Numbered from the stretch's first letter, positions 17,728-26,599 are shown. The stretch is 64,000 nt of DNA from Lysinibacillus sp. FSL K6-0232 (GCF_038008325.1 NZ_JBBOYW010000001.1:3813501-3877500); one strand, 5' to 3'. The notes: generated by a model from the letters alone, not told the origin. A program made the numbers and translations.

Positions 17728-17756
17728 TCATATGTTCTTTATTTAACATATGATTA
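17725..17756. promoter_or_regulatory. 12-bp perfect inverted repeat between citT and citrate transporter
   Basis: taatcatatgtt / aacatatgatta separated by 8 bases. It begins in the stop codon of the response-regulator gene and has no T run, so it may be an operator (CitT or other) for the transporter gene, or a weak terminator. Confidence 0.5.
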
Positions 17757-17834
17757 TATTATTCTCCTCTCCTTTACACTATGTTATTTTTTTAAATAAT
17801 CTGAAATAGTTGTTATTATAAGGGAGGAGATATT

Positions 17835-19157
17835 TTGAGTTTAAGTATAATTGGTTTTTTAACCATTATTATTATTGTTTCACTACTAATTAGCGGTCGT
17901 GTATCACCACTTGTTGCAATGGTTATTCCGCCTATTATTGCCGCATTAATTGCTGGCTTTAGTTTTGATGAAATAGGAGAATTCTTTACTTCTGGATTAA
18001 CCTCTGTGATGAGTGTCGCTGTAATGTTTATCTTTGCGATTATTTTCTTTGGCATTATGCAGGATACTGGTTTATTCGAACCATTAATTAATAAAATGAT
18101 TGCGCTTTCAAGAGGGAATATTATTACTGTAGCAGTGATTACAGTGCTTATCTCTGTCGTTGCACAGCTTGATGGTTCTGGAGCCTCTACATTTTTAATT
18201 ACAATCCCAGCCTTATTACCTTTATATTTACGATTACGCATGAATCCATATTTATTACTGTTGTTAATTGCTGGGTCTGCTGCAGTGGTCAATATGATTC
18301 CTTGGGGTGGACCATTAGGTCGTGTGGCATCTGTATTAGAAACAGATGTTACTGAATTATGGTATCCGTTGATTATTATTCAAGTAATTGGTATTGTGTT
18401 AATGTTAATTTTAGCTGTCTTTCTTGGTATTAGAGAGAAGAAACGTATTCTTAAGCAATATGGTACACTTGAAATTGCTGCTGAGGATCAAGTAGTAGGT
18501 CAAGGTATCATTGCAACAGAGGTAGATACAAGCTTACAACGCCCAAAATTAATATGGGTGAATGCCATTATTGCTATTGTTGTCCTTAGCATTTTAGTGG
18601 CAGGTATTTTACCAGCAGGACTAGCCTTTTTACTTGGTGTAGCCATTGCGCTACCAATTAACTATCGTTCACCTAAAGAGCAAATGGCACGTGTACAAGC
18701 ACACGCTCCAAATGCCTTAACAATGGCATCTATTATTATTGCAGCAGGGTTATTTTTAGGAATTCTTAATGGCACAGGTATGTTAGTAGCCATCGCTAAT
18801 GATGCTGTAAATATTTTACCAGCGTTTTTATTATCTTATTTACATATCATTATTGGTGTACTTGGTGTACCATTTGATTTGTTATTAAGTACAGATGCGT
18901 ATTACTTTGCATTATTCCCTGTAGTGGAACAAATCGGATTATCTTTTGATATTGATTCTCTTTCAACTGCCTATGCCATGATTATTGGTAATATTGTTGG
19001 TACATTTGTATCACCACTTGCACCAGCAGTTTGGCTAGCGCTAGGTTTATCTGGCTTAGAAATGGGCAAGCATTTAAGATATTCCTTCTTCTGGATGTGG
19101 GGATTAAGTATCCTTCTATTATTTATCGCTGTAGGACTAGGCATTATTACTATTTAA
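17835..19157 (+). CDS. citM: CitMHS-family citrate transporter
   Basis: A 440-residue, about 12-TM secondary transporter of the CitMHS family, which imports citrate complexed with divalent metal ions. The family motif VAQLDGSGASTFLITIPALL (about 113-132) and VNMIPWGGPLGR (about 153-164) are clear. The start is a TTG 8 bases after GGGAGGAG. It lies 107 bases downstream of the CitT-type regulator gene, consistent with citrate induction. The preferred metal (Mg as in CitM or Ca as in CitH) cannot be told; the symbol reflects context. Confidence 0.92.
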   Translation: MSLSIIGFLTIIIIVSLLISGRVSPLVAMVIPPIIAALIAGFSFDEIGEFFTSGLTSVMSVAVMFIFAIIFFGIMQDTGLFEPLINKMIALSRGNIITVAVITVLISVVAQLDGSGASTFLITIPALLPLYLRLRMNPYLLLLLIAGSAAVVNMIPWGGPLGRVASVLETDVTELWYPLIIIQVIGIVLMLILAVFLGIREKKRILKQYGTLEIAAEDQVVGQGIIATEVDTSLQRPKLIWVNAIIAIVVLSILVAGILPAGLAFLLGVAIALPINYRSPKEQMARVQAHAPNALTMASIIIAAGLFLGILNGTGMLVAIANDAVNILPAFLLSYLHIIIGVLGVPFDLLLSTDAYYFALFPVVEQIGLSFDIDSLSTAYAMIIGNIVGTFVSPLAPAVWLALGLSGLEMGKHLRYSFFWMWGLSILLLFIAVGLGIITI

Positions 19158-19166
19158 TAATTGATC

Positions 19167-19203
19167 AAAAACCAGCTACTATCTGCAATGGTAGCTGGTT
19201 TTA
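19167..19203. terminator. bidirectional terminator
   Basis: Stem aaaaccagctacta / tggtagctggtttt between the convergent citrate transporter and DUF2268 genes. Confidence 0.85.
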
Positions 19204-19992
19204 TAATGGAAAATCTGAGCCTATAAGTATATCCTGTGAAGACATTAGCAAAAGATTTTGTAAGGAATGCTTTTTAATATACGATTGCACAATCGCATAG
19301 CCAATACAGTAACCAATCCATGGGGGAAGCTTGCCGCCATATAAAAATTCAATATGGTTTTCTAACCCTTCAAGATGAATATTCGCTAAAAAATCTTTCT
19401 TCCATAGAGCAAGCATATGATCAAATGTATAATTATTTAACCAAGGTGCTAGCCATTTCTCACCATAGAGCTCCTTTACTGCACTTTCTGCTAAACCCTC
19501 CAAAATAAGCGAATCCAATAATGTCATGTCCTGTAAAGACTTATTCAAATAGTGCATACGGCAAACATGATGATATTCATGTGCCAATAATGCCTGAAGC
19601 TCCTGCTTCTCAAGCTTAGCAATCAATAGAAACAGTGCATTTGGATAAGCAATGCCGTTTTTATTTGTTATTGTTTGCTTAGCTGTTAAAGGAAAAATAT
19701 AAATAGGTATGCTAGGCCCGCTCCACTTTTCTTTTAATTTTCTATACTCCTTTTGCACAACTTGCCAACTATTTTGTTCTTGCAAGCTCTGGATATCAAT
19801 TATTTCATCAGGTTGGAATAATCCCTGCTGTAATAGCTCAAATTGTATTTCCTCCAATGAGCCATGATAAAAAACTTCTAGTAAATGACGACAAAGTATA
19901 GTGCGCTGTAACATTTCCCCATTCGCCAAGCCACTTGCCTGTTGTTGTATGACAAAGTTATGCAGCCATATATCTGTTGGCTGAACAGTCAT
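19201..19992 (-). CDS. DUF2268 (YjaZ-like) putative Zn-dependent protease
   Basis: A 263-residue protein of family DUF2268. The gluzincin motif HEYHH is at 138-142 with the third ligand likely Glu165 in LEGLAES, so a metallopeptidase is expected. KNGIAYPNALFLLI just before the motif is family-typical. No signal peptide is visible, suggesting a cytoplasmic or membrane-associated enzyme. GGGGGG-type ribosome sequence lies upstream of the ATG. B. subtilis YjaZ is the nearest named relative I recall. Substrate unknown. Confidence 0.85.
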   Translation of the reverse strand: MTVQPTDIWLHNFVIQQQASGLANGEMLQRTILCRHLLEVFYHGSLEEIQFELLQQGLFQPDEIIDIQSLQEQNSWQVVQKEYRKLKEKWSGPSIPIYIFPLTAKQTITNKNGIAYPNALFLLIAKLEKQELQALLAHEYHHVCRMHYLNKSLQDMTLLDSLILEGLAESAVKELYGEKWLAPWLNNYTFDHMLALWKKDFLANIHLEGLENHIEFLYGGKLPPWIGYCIGYAIVQSYIKKHSLQNLLLMSSQDILIGSDFPL

Positions 19993-20099
19993 TCTTCTCT
20001 CCCCCCTTTATAGCTTATGCCTTATTAGACAATCGGCTAATGATAAATGCATGAATTTGCATATATTAGCTTGTAACAGTGTAGAAAGGAGGGATCGTT

Positions 20100-20351
20100 G
20101 TGAGTCCAGCTGATGCTTATAATCTTTGCTGTCAATATCATGGTAAGCGTGTTAGAATTACGGATTCATCTGGTAAAGTACATGTTGGAGAAATTACAAA
20201 AGTAGATAGAAGACAAGTATGGATTCTACCGGATAGAAGATATCGCGGTTACGGCTTAGGCTTTTGGGGATTCGGAGGATCAGGCTTTGGCTATGGCATT
20301 GCACTAGGGGCTATTTTAGGTATTGCCCTTGCACCCATTATCTTCTTCTAA
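20100..20351 (+). CDS. small protein, SH3-like N-terminus and Gly-rich hydrophobic tail
   Basis: An 83-residue protein starting at GTG, six bases after AAGGAGGG. Residues 13-45 (HGKRVRITDSSGKVHVG, ITKVDRRQVWILP) look like a small beta-barrel of the SH3/Sm type. Residues 50-83 are Gly/Phe-rich and hydrophobic (YGLGFWGFGGSGFGYG, then a short TM-like helix). Similar small proteins occur across Bacillaceae without assigned function, and may be spore- or envelope-associated. It is monocistronic with a strong terminator. Confidence 0.75.
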   Translation: MSPADAYNLCCQYHGKRVRITDSSGKVHVGEITKVDRRQVWILPDRRYRGYGLGFWGFGGSGFGYGIALGAILGIALAPIIFF

Positions 20352-20373
20352 ATATAGCCAACGCTTTTCATAT

Positions 20374-20415
20374 GAAAGGGCGTGTCTAACAATACTTGAT
20401 CAGACACGCCCTTTC
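20374..20415. terminator. bidirectional terminator
   Basis: Stem gaaagggcgtgtct / agacacgccctttc, 14 bp perfect, between convergent genes at 20100 and 20418. Confidence 0.85.
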
Positions 20416-20417
20416 AC

Positions 20418-21155
20418 TTACTGGACTTGCTCTTGCTGCTGTTTACTTTTAATCAACTCGGATACTGTGACAAATGTATAGCCTTGCTTTTTTAAAGCAG
20501 GGATTATTTCTTCAAGTGCCTTAATCGTTTGTGTACGATCTCCACCACCATCATGAAATAAAATAACGTCCCCAGGCTTTGTCCCCTTCATCACCTTTTG
20601 AATGATTTTCTTTACGCCTGGCTGCTTCCAATCCTGTGTATCTTGATGCCAAGACCACATAACAACCTGATAGCCATCCTTTACAGCAGCATTAATCATC
20701 GCATCTGTATAGTTTCCACCAACAGGACGGAATAAAACTGGGGAAAATCCAGTAATACTATAAATCGTATTATTTGTTTGTCGAAGCTCTTCTCGCAGTT
20801 TATTGATGGAAGCCTTAAATGGGTGTGTATACGTATGATTTGCTAATTCATGCCCCTCTGTATAAGAACGTAAAACAAGGTCTGGATATTTTTCAGCATT
20901 TTTGCCAATCATAAAAAAGGTCGCTTTTGCATCATATTTTGCCAATAAATCCAGCACTGCCGCAGTGTATTCAGGATGCGGTCCATCATCAAAGGTAAGC
21001 GCAATAATTTTATCTTGTGTGCGAATATCCCACACAACCTCACCTGTTTCCTCATAATAATGTCGACCTTTATCAGCATGGCTTTTCTGCCCTACAAAAA
21101 TGCCCGAGATGATTAACAAGCAAATCGTCAATACCAATACATATAAACGTGTCAT
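20418..21155 (-). CDS. polysaccharide deacetylase (NodB domain)
   Basis: A 245-residue extracytoplasmic deacetylase, probably acting on peptidoglycan or another N-acetylated glycan. An N-terminal signal/TM segment (about 4-22) precedes the NodB domain. Motif 1 TFDDGP is at 54-59 and motif 2 HTYTH at 107-111, which supply the metal ligands and catalytic Asp. Motif 3 is RPVGGNY and motif 5 is ILFHDGGG. The ATG at 21155 is 7 bases after GGAGG. Most like the PdaA/YheN-type short deacetylases of Bacillus. Glycan target not resolved. Confidence 0.9.
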   Translation of the reverse strand: MTRLYVLVLTICLLIISGIFVGQKSHADKGRHYYEETGEVVWDIRTQDKIIALTFDDGPHPEYTAAVLDLLAKYDAKATFFMIGKNAEKYPDLVLRSYTEGHELANHTYTHPFKASINKLREELRQTNNTIYSITGFSPVLFRPVGGNYTDAMINAAVKDGYQVVMWSWHQDTQDWKQPGVKKIIQKVMKGTKPGDVILFHDGGGDRTQTIKALEEIIPALKKQGYTFVTVSELIKSKQQQEQVQ

Positions 21156-21279
21156 AGCATCACCTCCCAAGTTCAAATTCACAAAACTCCGTCAACTTAC
21201 TATTTGCGAATTGCAGTGAATTATACTTGTGAAGGTTTAGCCGCCCTGCTATTGTATAATGGTTTTGGGAGGGAGTGGC

Positions 21280-21756
21280 ATGAATAAATTATTAGTAGTT
21301 TTTTATTTCATTAGCATTATTATAACCGCTATCATTTTTGCTTTAATCAATGTTTTGACGGGTCCTGTTTTGCTAGAGCGATCTTCCATTAGCAATGGCA
21401 ATCCAGGGCTTTTCCCCCTTATCTTTTTAACGCCCTTTTTGATAATTTCAATAATAGGAACCTTTAAGCTTGCTATTATGTTAGCTAGAAAAATGTTCAA
21501 GACTGTACAATTTTATTTAATGATGATTTGCTTATTAGTTTTTTCAAGTGTGATTTATTGGCTTACGTTTAAAGAAGCCCAAGCATTACGATTATTTATT
21601 TTCCAACATAATCATTCCGTTACGGAGATTGCTGAAATTCCTCTGCTAAACACCTATTCAAATGCTATTTTTTTCAATGGCTGGACATTGCTTGCACTCC
21701 TATTTACAGCGAGTGGCATCGCTTATATATGGACATTTATTCAACATCGACAGTAA
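21280..21756 (+). CDS. four-TM membrane protein of unknown function
   Basis: A 158-residue integral membrane protein with four predicted TM helices (about 4-27, 46-68, 76-95, 131-152). Between helices 1 and 2 lies an extracytoplasmic loop with SSISNGNPGLFP. The ATG at 21280 has GGGAGGG six bases upstream; the ATG at 21259 overlaps the region before that site. No family is recognised. It is upstream of the YunC-like gene but separated by 77 bases, and divergent from the deacetylase gene. Confidence 0.7.
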   Translation: MNKLLVVFYFISIIITAIIFALINVLTGPVLLERSSISNGNPGLFPLIFLTPFLIISIIGTFKLAIMLARKMFKTVQFYLMMICLLVFSSVIYWLTFKEAQALRLFIFQHNHSVTEIAEIPLLNTYSNAIFFNGWTLLALLFTASGIAYIWTFIQHRQ

Positions 21757-21833
21757 TCTTTTAATTTTTTAAGAAAATGTTGAACACCTTACTTGTCACT
21801 TCCATATGTATATAAAGAAAGGGAGTGATTTTG

Positions 21834-22136
21834 ATGGTGATTATTGAGCCTATTATGATTAAAGGTCATTTTTTCACTGCAGTAACTGTTCAATTACCTA
21901 AAACAACACTACTAACCATTTCGAATAATACAGGCTACATTATGTGTGGAGCACTTGATGTTGGCTTATTAAATAGCCGCTTAGTTGATCGGAAAATCAT
22001 TGCTGGTCGCGCAGTAGGAGTAAAAACAATTGATGAGTTGTTAACAGCTCCATTAGAATCGGTTACTTATGAAGCAGAGCAGCTTGGAATTACAGAGGGC
22101 ATGGCAGGTGTGGAAGCATTACTAAAAATGATTTAA
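21834..22136 (+). CDS. yunC: DUF1805 (YunC-like) protein
   Basis: A 100-residue protein of family DUF1805, close to B. subtilis YunC in length and sequence. The core GYIMCGALDVGLLNSRL (about 38-54) and GRAVGVKTIDELL (about 61-73) are conserved. Its function is not established. The ATG at 21834 follows GGGAG by 8 bases. The gene is followed by an intrinsic terminator. Confidence 0.88.
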   Translation: MVIIEPIMIKGHFFTAVTVQLPKTTLLTISNNTGYIMCGALDVGLLNSRLVDRKIIAGRAVGVKTIDELLTAPLESVTYEAEQLGITEGMAGVEALLKMI

Positions 22137-22148
22137 ATAGGTTATTAC

Positions 22149-22182
22149 AAAAGCGTCGGTGTGGACTAGACGCTTTTCTTTT
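22149..22182 (+). terminator. terminator of the DUF1805 gene
   Basis: Stem aaaagcgtc / gacgctttt with a T-rich tail just after the stop codon. Confidence 0.75.
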
Positions 22183-22241
22183 CGTCGCTGAATAAGCCTA
22201 TTAGCCCTTTCCCATACTAAGGATAAAGGGAGCGTGCCAGC

Positions 22242-22865
22242 ATGAATCATCATAAACAATTACAAATACATGTCACTCTACTTATTATTGTGTTACTGGT
22301 TTTTATTTGGTCTGTTATTCAACCATCTTCCTACCTTGATTGGCTTGCTGAAGTCAGCCCTGGCATAATTGCAATCATTATAGTAGTTGCCCTCTATCGT
22401 AAATTCCGCTTCACCACATTGTCTTATTTTATTATTGCTTTATTAGCTATTCTTACTTTTATTGGTGGACATTATACGTATTCAGAAGTTCCACTTTTTA
22501 ATTGGATAAAGGATGAATTTCATTTACAGCGCAATCATTATGATCGCTTCGGCCATTTTTTAAAAGGTTTATTAGCGATTGTTATCAGGGAAATATTAAT
22601 TCGTAAGACACCTCTTACAAAAGGTGCTTGGTTAACAGGTATCACAATTAGTATTGTGCTCGCTATTGCTGCCCTTTATGAAATCATTGAATGGCTAAGC
22701 ACAAGAATTTCTAAGGGCAGCAAGGGAGCGAAGGATTTTTTAGGGATGCAGGGTGATCGTTGGGATGCACAATGGGACATGTTTTTAGCCCTGTTGGGAA
22801 CTATTTTAGCATTGCTTGTCCTAACAAAGCTTCATAATAAATTATTAACAAGGCTAAACAAATAA
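22242..22865 (+). CDS. DUF2238 (YjdF-like) membrane protein
   Basis: A 207-residue inner-membrane protein of family DUF2238. The signature GGHYTYSEVPLFNWIKDEF (about 73-91) and NHYDRFGHFLKG (about 97-108) are unmistakable, as is LYEIIEWLS and FLGMQGDRWDAQWDM toward the C-terminus. Six TM helices are predicted. Function is unknown; the conserved His/Asp residues hint at metal or quinol binding. GGGAG is 8 bases upstream of the ATG. Confidence 0.88.
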   Translation: MNHHKQLQIHVTLLIIVLLVFIWSVIQPSSYLDWLAEVSPGIIAIIIVVALYRKFRFTTLSYFIIALLAILTFIGGHYTYSEVPLFNWIKDEFHLQRNHYDRFGHFLKGLLAIVIREILIRKTPLTKGAWLTGITISIVLAIAALYEIIEWLSTRISKGSKGAKDFLGMQGDRWDAQWDMFLALLGTILALLVLTKLHNKLLTRLNK

Positions 22866-22913
22866 CAAGCTTTCGCATAGCATGAATAATGATCTTATAA
22901 AAGGAGGGATTCT

Positions 22914-23546
22914 ATGTACTATGTACAAACTCAGCAGCCATCACGGGTAATTACTGTCACTGGCAATGGACAGGTAATGGCTGCTCCAACTTCTTCCCAG
23001 CTACAAATTGAAGTCCAGACACGGGGAAAAAATGTTCAGCAGCCTCAACAAGATAATGCCACAATAATGAGGCAAGTTATTCAAGCATTAGTAGCGCTAG
23101 GTGTTCCAAGGGAAGATATTCAAACAGCTACATATACAATTACACCGCTGTACAACTATGAGGATGGTCAACAGATTTTTAATGGCTATGAAGTTATAAA
23201 TGCAATTATTGTGAACACTTCCGATTTAGATAATATTGGCTTCATTATTGATACAGCTATCGAAAATGGTGCTAACCGTATTGCCAATATCCAATTCAAC
23301 GTGAATCAGATGGATGCTTATTATCAGCAAGCGTTAACCTTAGCTCTTCATGATGCACAAATCAAAGCAAAAACCATTGCGGATACTATGCGTATCGCAT
23401 TGCCACCACTTCCCATTGAAATTACAGAGGAGCAGGCTAATACGCCTATTCTTTATCGTTCCATGGCTGATTCCTCAGGATTTACACCTATAGAACAGGG
23501 ACAAATTCCTGTTCATGCTACCGTTCGTGTCAAATTTCAATACTAA
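22914..23546 (+). CDS. SIMPL-domain (DUF541/YggE-like) protein
   Basis: A 210-residue SIMPL-domain protein. The repeat-like pattern ITVTGNGQVMAAPTSSQL near the N-terminus, PREDIQTATYTITPLYNY in the middle, and DAQIKAKTIADTMRI before the C-terminus match the family, which forms ring-shaped oligomers of unclear role. There is no signal peptide, unlike many family members; the first residues MYYVQTQQPSR are polar. AAAGGAGGG lies 6 bases before the ATG. Confidence 0.85.
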   Translation: MYYVQTQQPSRVITVTGNGQVMAAPTSSQLQIEVQTRGKNVQQPQQDNATIMRQVIQALVALGVPREDIQTATYTITPLYNYEDGQQIFNGYEVINAIIVNTSDLDNIGFIIDTAIENGANRIANIQFNVNQMDAYYQQALTLALHDAQIKAKTIADTMRIALPPLPIEITEEQANTPILYRSMADSSGFTPIEQGQIPVHATVRVKFQY

Positions 23547-23556
23547 GAAAAATTTA

Positions 23557-23876
23557 TTAATGTATTTTTTCAATATAAGGATTATCATCCGCTGCTTTGA
23601 TTACAATATCGAAATACTGGCAATACAGATGTATAAACAATTCATACTGAATACGTCGTTCATTATGTGACTGCCTTAAATAATTGATATCTGTCCCTCT
23701 TTCCATAACATCTCGACTTGATCTTCTCTTTAGCTCTGTAGCTTCATCTGTATAAGATAACTTTTTAAATCAAACAACAATGGGTCGATAAATGCTATAC
23801 TCATACCTGCTACGATCGTTAGTGGTTTTTTGGATGAAATAACAGCACCTTTTAAATAATGTGTATCAATTGTTAA
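23557..23876 (-). pseudogene. C-terminal remnant of a uridine-kinase-like P-loop protein, frameshifted
   Basis: Two minus-strand frames join into one degraded coding sequence. The upstream frame gives THYLKGAVISSKKPLTIVAG and then AFIDPLLFDLK; after a one-base deletion in an A run (about 23768) the next frame continues KLSYTDEATELKRRSSRDVM and ERGTDINYL, ending YIEKIH and a stop. The pattern RRxxRDxxERG resembles the lid of uridine kinase/phosphoribulokinase-type enzymes, and PLTIVAG...DPLLFDL their VEG strand. The P-loop half is absent, replaced by a palindromic repeat. Family assignment is tentative; pseudogene status is better supported. Confidence 0.45.
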
Positions 23877-23877
23877 T

Positions 23878-23899
23878 CAATTACGCTCCAGCGTAATTG
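23878..23899. repeat. dispersed palindrome, first copy
   Basis: Perfect 10-bp inverted repeat caattacgct / agcgtaattg with a CC centre. A related sequence (attacgcyccagcgyaatt core) occurs at 32026-32044. The palindrome sits at the truncated edge of the kinase-like remnant. Confidence 0.6.
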
Positions 23900-24008
23900 C
23901 GTTCGGATTTTTTCGAGTTCACTTGAAAAGCTCCCCCACTACATTCATGAAATTACATGGCAAGTCATATATTGAAACATCATAAATTGCTTTCACAAGG
24001 AGGATTCA

Positions 24009-24254
24009 ATGCAACCTAAAAAATTGCGCTTACGGAACATACAGCGTCTTGCTTATGAAATTACGGACGAGATGCATAAAGACAGGTATCGAACTGACAT
24101 GCATAAACTGATTCCAATCATTGATAATTTAGCTCGAGCCATTAGTGATTTAACGGATTCTACTGGACAATACTCATTAGATTATGTAGAGGAAAAAGTG
24201 AAAAATGCTCATGCACTTTTATTTAGCAAAGAAAAGGTAGATATGTATTCATAA
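24009..24254 (+). CDS. small helical hypothetical protein
   Basis: An 81-residue, highly charged, probably all-helical protein. It begins MQPKKLRLRNIQRLAYEI and includes HKLIPIIDNLARAISDL, suggestive of a helical bundle or regulator-binding protein. AAGGAGGA lies 5 bases before the ATG, and a terminator follows, so it is a real transcription unit. No family recognised. Confidence 0.65.
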   Translation: MQPKKLRLRNIQRLAYEITDEMHKDRYRTDMHKLIPIIDNLARAISDLTDSTGQYSLDYVEEKVKNAHALLFSKEKVDMYS

Positions 24255-24263
24255 GAATAAGGG

Positions 24264-24299
24264 AAAAGGGTAACCATATAACTGGCTACCCTTTTATGC
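24264..24299. terminator. bidirectional terminator
   Basis: Stem aaaagggta / taccctttt between the convergent small genes at 24009 and 24301. Confidence 0.75.
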
Positions 24300-24300
24300 A

Positions 24301-24462
24301 TTAATGCGTTTCAGGTTCAAATGTTTTACAGTCTGTTTCCTCACTATTGGAAGCTTGTTTTCCCTTTTGGCTAACAACATAAATTTTTTCTGCTGTACAT
24401 TTGTTACCAGCGTCCCAAAATGTGCAGTTATTGACCTCACAAAGAATTTCTTGTGTCATCAT
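24301..24462 (-). CDS. DUF1540 small Cys-rich protein
   Basis: A 53-residue protein of family DUF1540, a small probable metal-binding module. Four cysteines are visible in the family spacing: ILCEVNNCTFWDAGNKC and later TDCKTFEP. The ATG at 24462 lies 6 bases after AGGAGG, so the longer reading frame to 24507 is not used. DUF1540 proteins are common in sporulating Firmicutes and several are spore-associated. Function unknown. Confidence 0.88.
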   Translation of the reverse strand: MMTQEILCEVNNCTFWDAGNKCTAEKIYVVSQKGKQASNSEETDCKTFEPETH

Positions 24463-24626
24463 TTCACACCTCCTCTTTGTTAGCTTTAACAAATTAGAGG
24501 CAATCAATACGTTTTATCTATTCTTTTGATTTACTAACATTTCCTTTTTATTCAATCATGCTAATTATTACTTTTTCATATCTTTCAACATTCGTGGTAA
24601 CTATATAAATTAGTTGTCGAGTGGTA

Positions 24627-24851
24627 TCAATTCTTCTTATCCACTTCATAAAATATAAAGAAAAAAGATAAGATAAATATTATGAAAAACCATATTATTC
24701 GTGATGTTGAAATGATATTCCCAAATGACTCTTTATCTAGTTTATAGAACAAAAAAGTTGCTATAGTGCTTCCTCCAACTGCAAACATTGAAATGATGAT
24801 TGCGGAAATAGCAGAAACAAATATTCGTTTAACAGTGATAGAAATACTCAT
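24627..24851 (-). CDS. small two-TM membrane protein
   Basis: A 74-residue protein with two hydrophobic helices (about 9-34 and 50-67) and a Lys-rich C-terminal tail. GGGAGG lies 4 bases before the ATG at 24851, with a GTG one codon earlier as an unlikely alternative. No family recognised. Confidence 0.55.
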   Translation of the reverse strand: MSISITVKRIFVSAISAIIISMFAVGGSTIATFLFYKLDKESFGNIISTSRIIWFFIIFILSFFFIFYEVDKKN

Positions 24852-25016
24852 CACACCTCCCTCTATAATTAGATTTCAAGTGTCAGTAGAGCCGCCAGAG
24901 TGGCAAGCATAAACTTTGGTGTTGAGCCTAGTAATATTTAGAGGTAATTCAATTTCTAGTCCCTTATTTTATTCATTATTTTGAAGATTCTTTTTTATGA
25001 TATTAACAGCAACACT

Positions 25017-25901
25017 TTATTCCATCTGAAAATCTAAATTAGCTGGGTGTTTTGGCAAAGATGTTTGCGTTAGCATATTTGTCGATGGCACTTTCTCGTC
25101 AACCTCCTCCAAACGAAAACCATCTGCCCAAACTTTACCAGAGCCAATTAACAAGACACCAAAATAAATGGAATCACTTTCTTCAGGCACATCTAACACG
25201 ATTGAATAATGATTCCAGTCAGTAGTCCCTGTAACAGCACGTTGATCCATATTATCAAATTGAATTGTATCTCCCATACTGTTATCAATCCGCATCCACG
25301 CACCACATTTGGCTGCATCTACCGTCTTTAAGTAGCAGGACATTTTCAGTCGCTTCCCCTTATAGCCTGCTGCAAGAAAGCCTTGCATCATTGTAGCAAA
25401 TTGCCCGTTATTTGCATTTGCGGTTGTGGAATATAATACACCTGACCGCTTTCCTGAATGAAATACTTGATCATCTGTATGGAATTGATATAATTCTGGA
25501 TTTGCACCACTCAACGTCCACCCCTTAACTTGTTCACTTGATTCCACCAACTTTTCCTCCTCCATCATATTTAATGATTGCATCAATTTCCGATATTTTC
25601 CTGGCGGCAAAGCATAAACCTCTTTAAAGGCTCTTGTAAATGCTTCTTGTGATTGAAATTGAAGTGTAACAGCGATCGTTACGATTGATGCATTGGAGTA
25701 CAGCAAATAACTTGCAGCCATAGCAAGTCGACGCATTCTTATATATTCACCAATCGTCATCCCTGTTTCTTGCTTAAAAATACGGCTAAGATGGTATTTT
25801 GAATAGCCCGCATTGCCTGGCAGACAGTCAAATGAAATTTCCTCCAATAATTGTTCTTCAATATAAGCAATAGTTCGCTGTGTTGCTTGACTATACTCCA
25901 T
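25017..25901 (-). CDS. AraC-family regulator with C-terminal carbohydrate-binding-like domain
   Basis: A 294-residue regulator with the AraC double HTH at the N-terminus (about 5-105; ISFDCLPGNAGYSKYHLSRI and QSQEAFTRAFKEVYALPPGKY). A beta-sandwich-like domain follows (about 130-270): WTLSGANPELYQF, then MSCYLKTVDAAKCGAWMRID and WNHYSIVLDVPEESDSIYFG. The second part resembles carbohydrate-binding/galactose-binding-like folds seen on some Bacillus AraC proteins, and may bind ligand. The ATG at 25901 is 8 bases after GAGG. Monocistronic; target genes unknown. Confidence 0.85.
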   Translation of the reverse strand: MEYSQATQRTIAYIEEQLLEEISFDCLPGNAGYSKYHLSRIFKQETGMTIGEYIRMRRLAMAASYLLYSNASIVTIAVTLQFQSQEAFTRAFKEVYALPPGKYRKLMQSLNMMEEEKLVESSEQVKGWTLSGANPELYQFHTDDQVFHSGKRSGVLYSTTANANNGQFATMMQGFLAAGYKGKRLKMSCYLKTVDAAKCGAWMRIDNSMGDTIQFDNMDQRAVTGTTDWNHYSIVLDVPEESDSIYFGVLLIGSGKVWADGFRLEEVDEKVPSTNMLTQTSLPKHPANLDFQME

Positions 25902-26050
25902 ATCACTCACCTCATCTTTATCATAACGGAGAAGGAATCAAATTATTTGATAGCGATTGCTAAATTTAGCATTTTGTTTACGTAAGAATTCACTATTTTA
26001 AATGGTTTCAGCCTATAGCTTGACCTTTAATAAAATGCCACAGCTTCCTT

Positions 26051-26599
26051 TTATACATCTAAGAAGGTATGGTCAAAATAAGCTTTAAAATTAGGATAAA
26101 GATATTTTAACGATGCTTGGATATCGATATCTTCATCAAATAACATTTCATGATCAATCTCATAAATAGCACAGCCTTCTTCATCCTCTAAATGATTTAC
26201 ATCTATACAAAAAATACAACCGTATTCTGCATCCCAGCAAAACGGTAAGTAGCCTAGCTGACATAATGTAGGATTATACATATCTCGAATACTATCCAAA
26301 GGATTATGTACGCCTTGTTCAGGTATATGATCAAAATAATGATGGTATGTTGAAATAAATGCTTTATACCACTGCGGAAATTTCAAGTCAAATTCTTTTT
26401 CTAAGCCTTGAATATCTTGCTCTGTTACTTGAGAAGAAATTAATTTCCAAACTGACCATTCCCCATCAATATCCATTACCTTCATTTCCTCAGGCACATT
26501 TGGGCGCATCCATCTACAAAAGCCCTCATCAGAAATATGAGAATATCGGTCGTAATAAGCCTGAAAACCGCTTTCAATATATTGACGAATATTTATCAT
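26051..26599 (-). CDS. SMI1/KNR4 (SUKH) family protein
   Basis: A 182-residue SUKH-superfamily protein. The N-terminal helix ending in LEKEFDLKFPQWYKAFIS (about 67-84) is the typical 'E..l...lP..y..fl' entry to the fold, and LGYLPFCWDAEYGCIFCID (about 116-134) is its central strand pair. Many bacterial SUKH proteins are immunity proteins for contact-dependent or secreted nuclease toxins, but others have housekeeping roles. No toxin gene is adjacent. Divergent from the Tyr-rich protein at 26684. Confidence 0.82.
   Translation of the reverse strand: MINIRQYIESGFQAYYDRYSHISDEGFCRWMRPNVPEEMKVMDIDGEWSVWKLISSQVTEQDIQGLEKEFDLKFPQWYKAFISTYHHYFDHIPEQGVHNPLDSIRDMYNPTLCQLGYLPFCWDAEYGCIFCIDVNHLEDEEGCAIYEIDHEMLFDEDIDIQASLKYLYPNFKAYFDHTFLDV

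Noticed and set aside
15426-19157. Novel two-component/transporter system
   Set aside because: Order, domains and motifs match the known citS-citT-citM arrangement.
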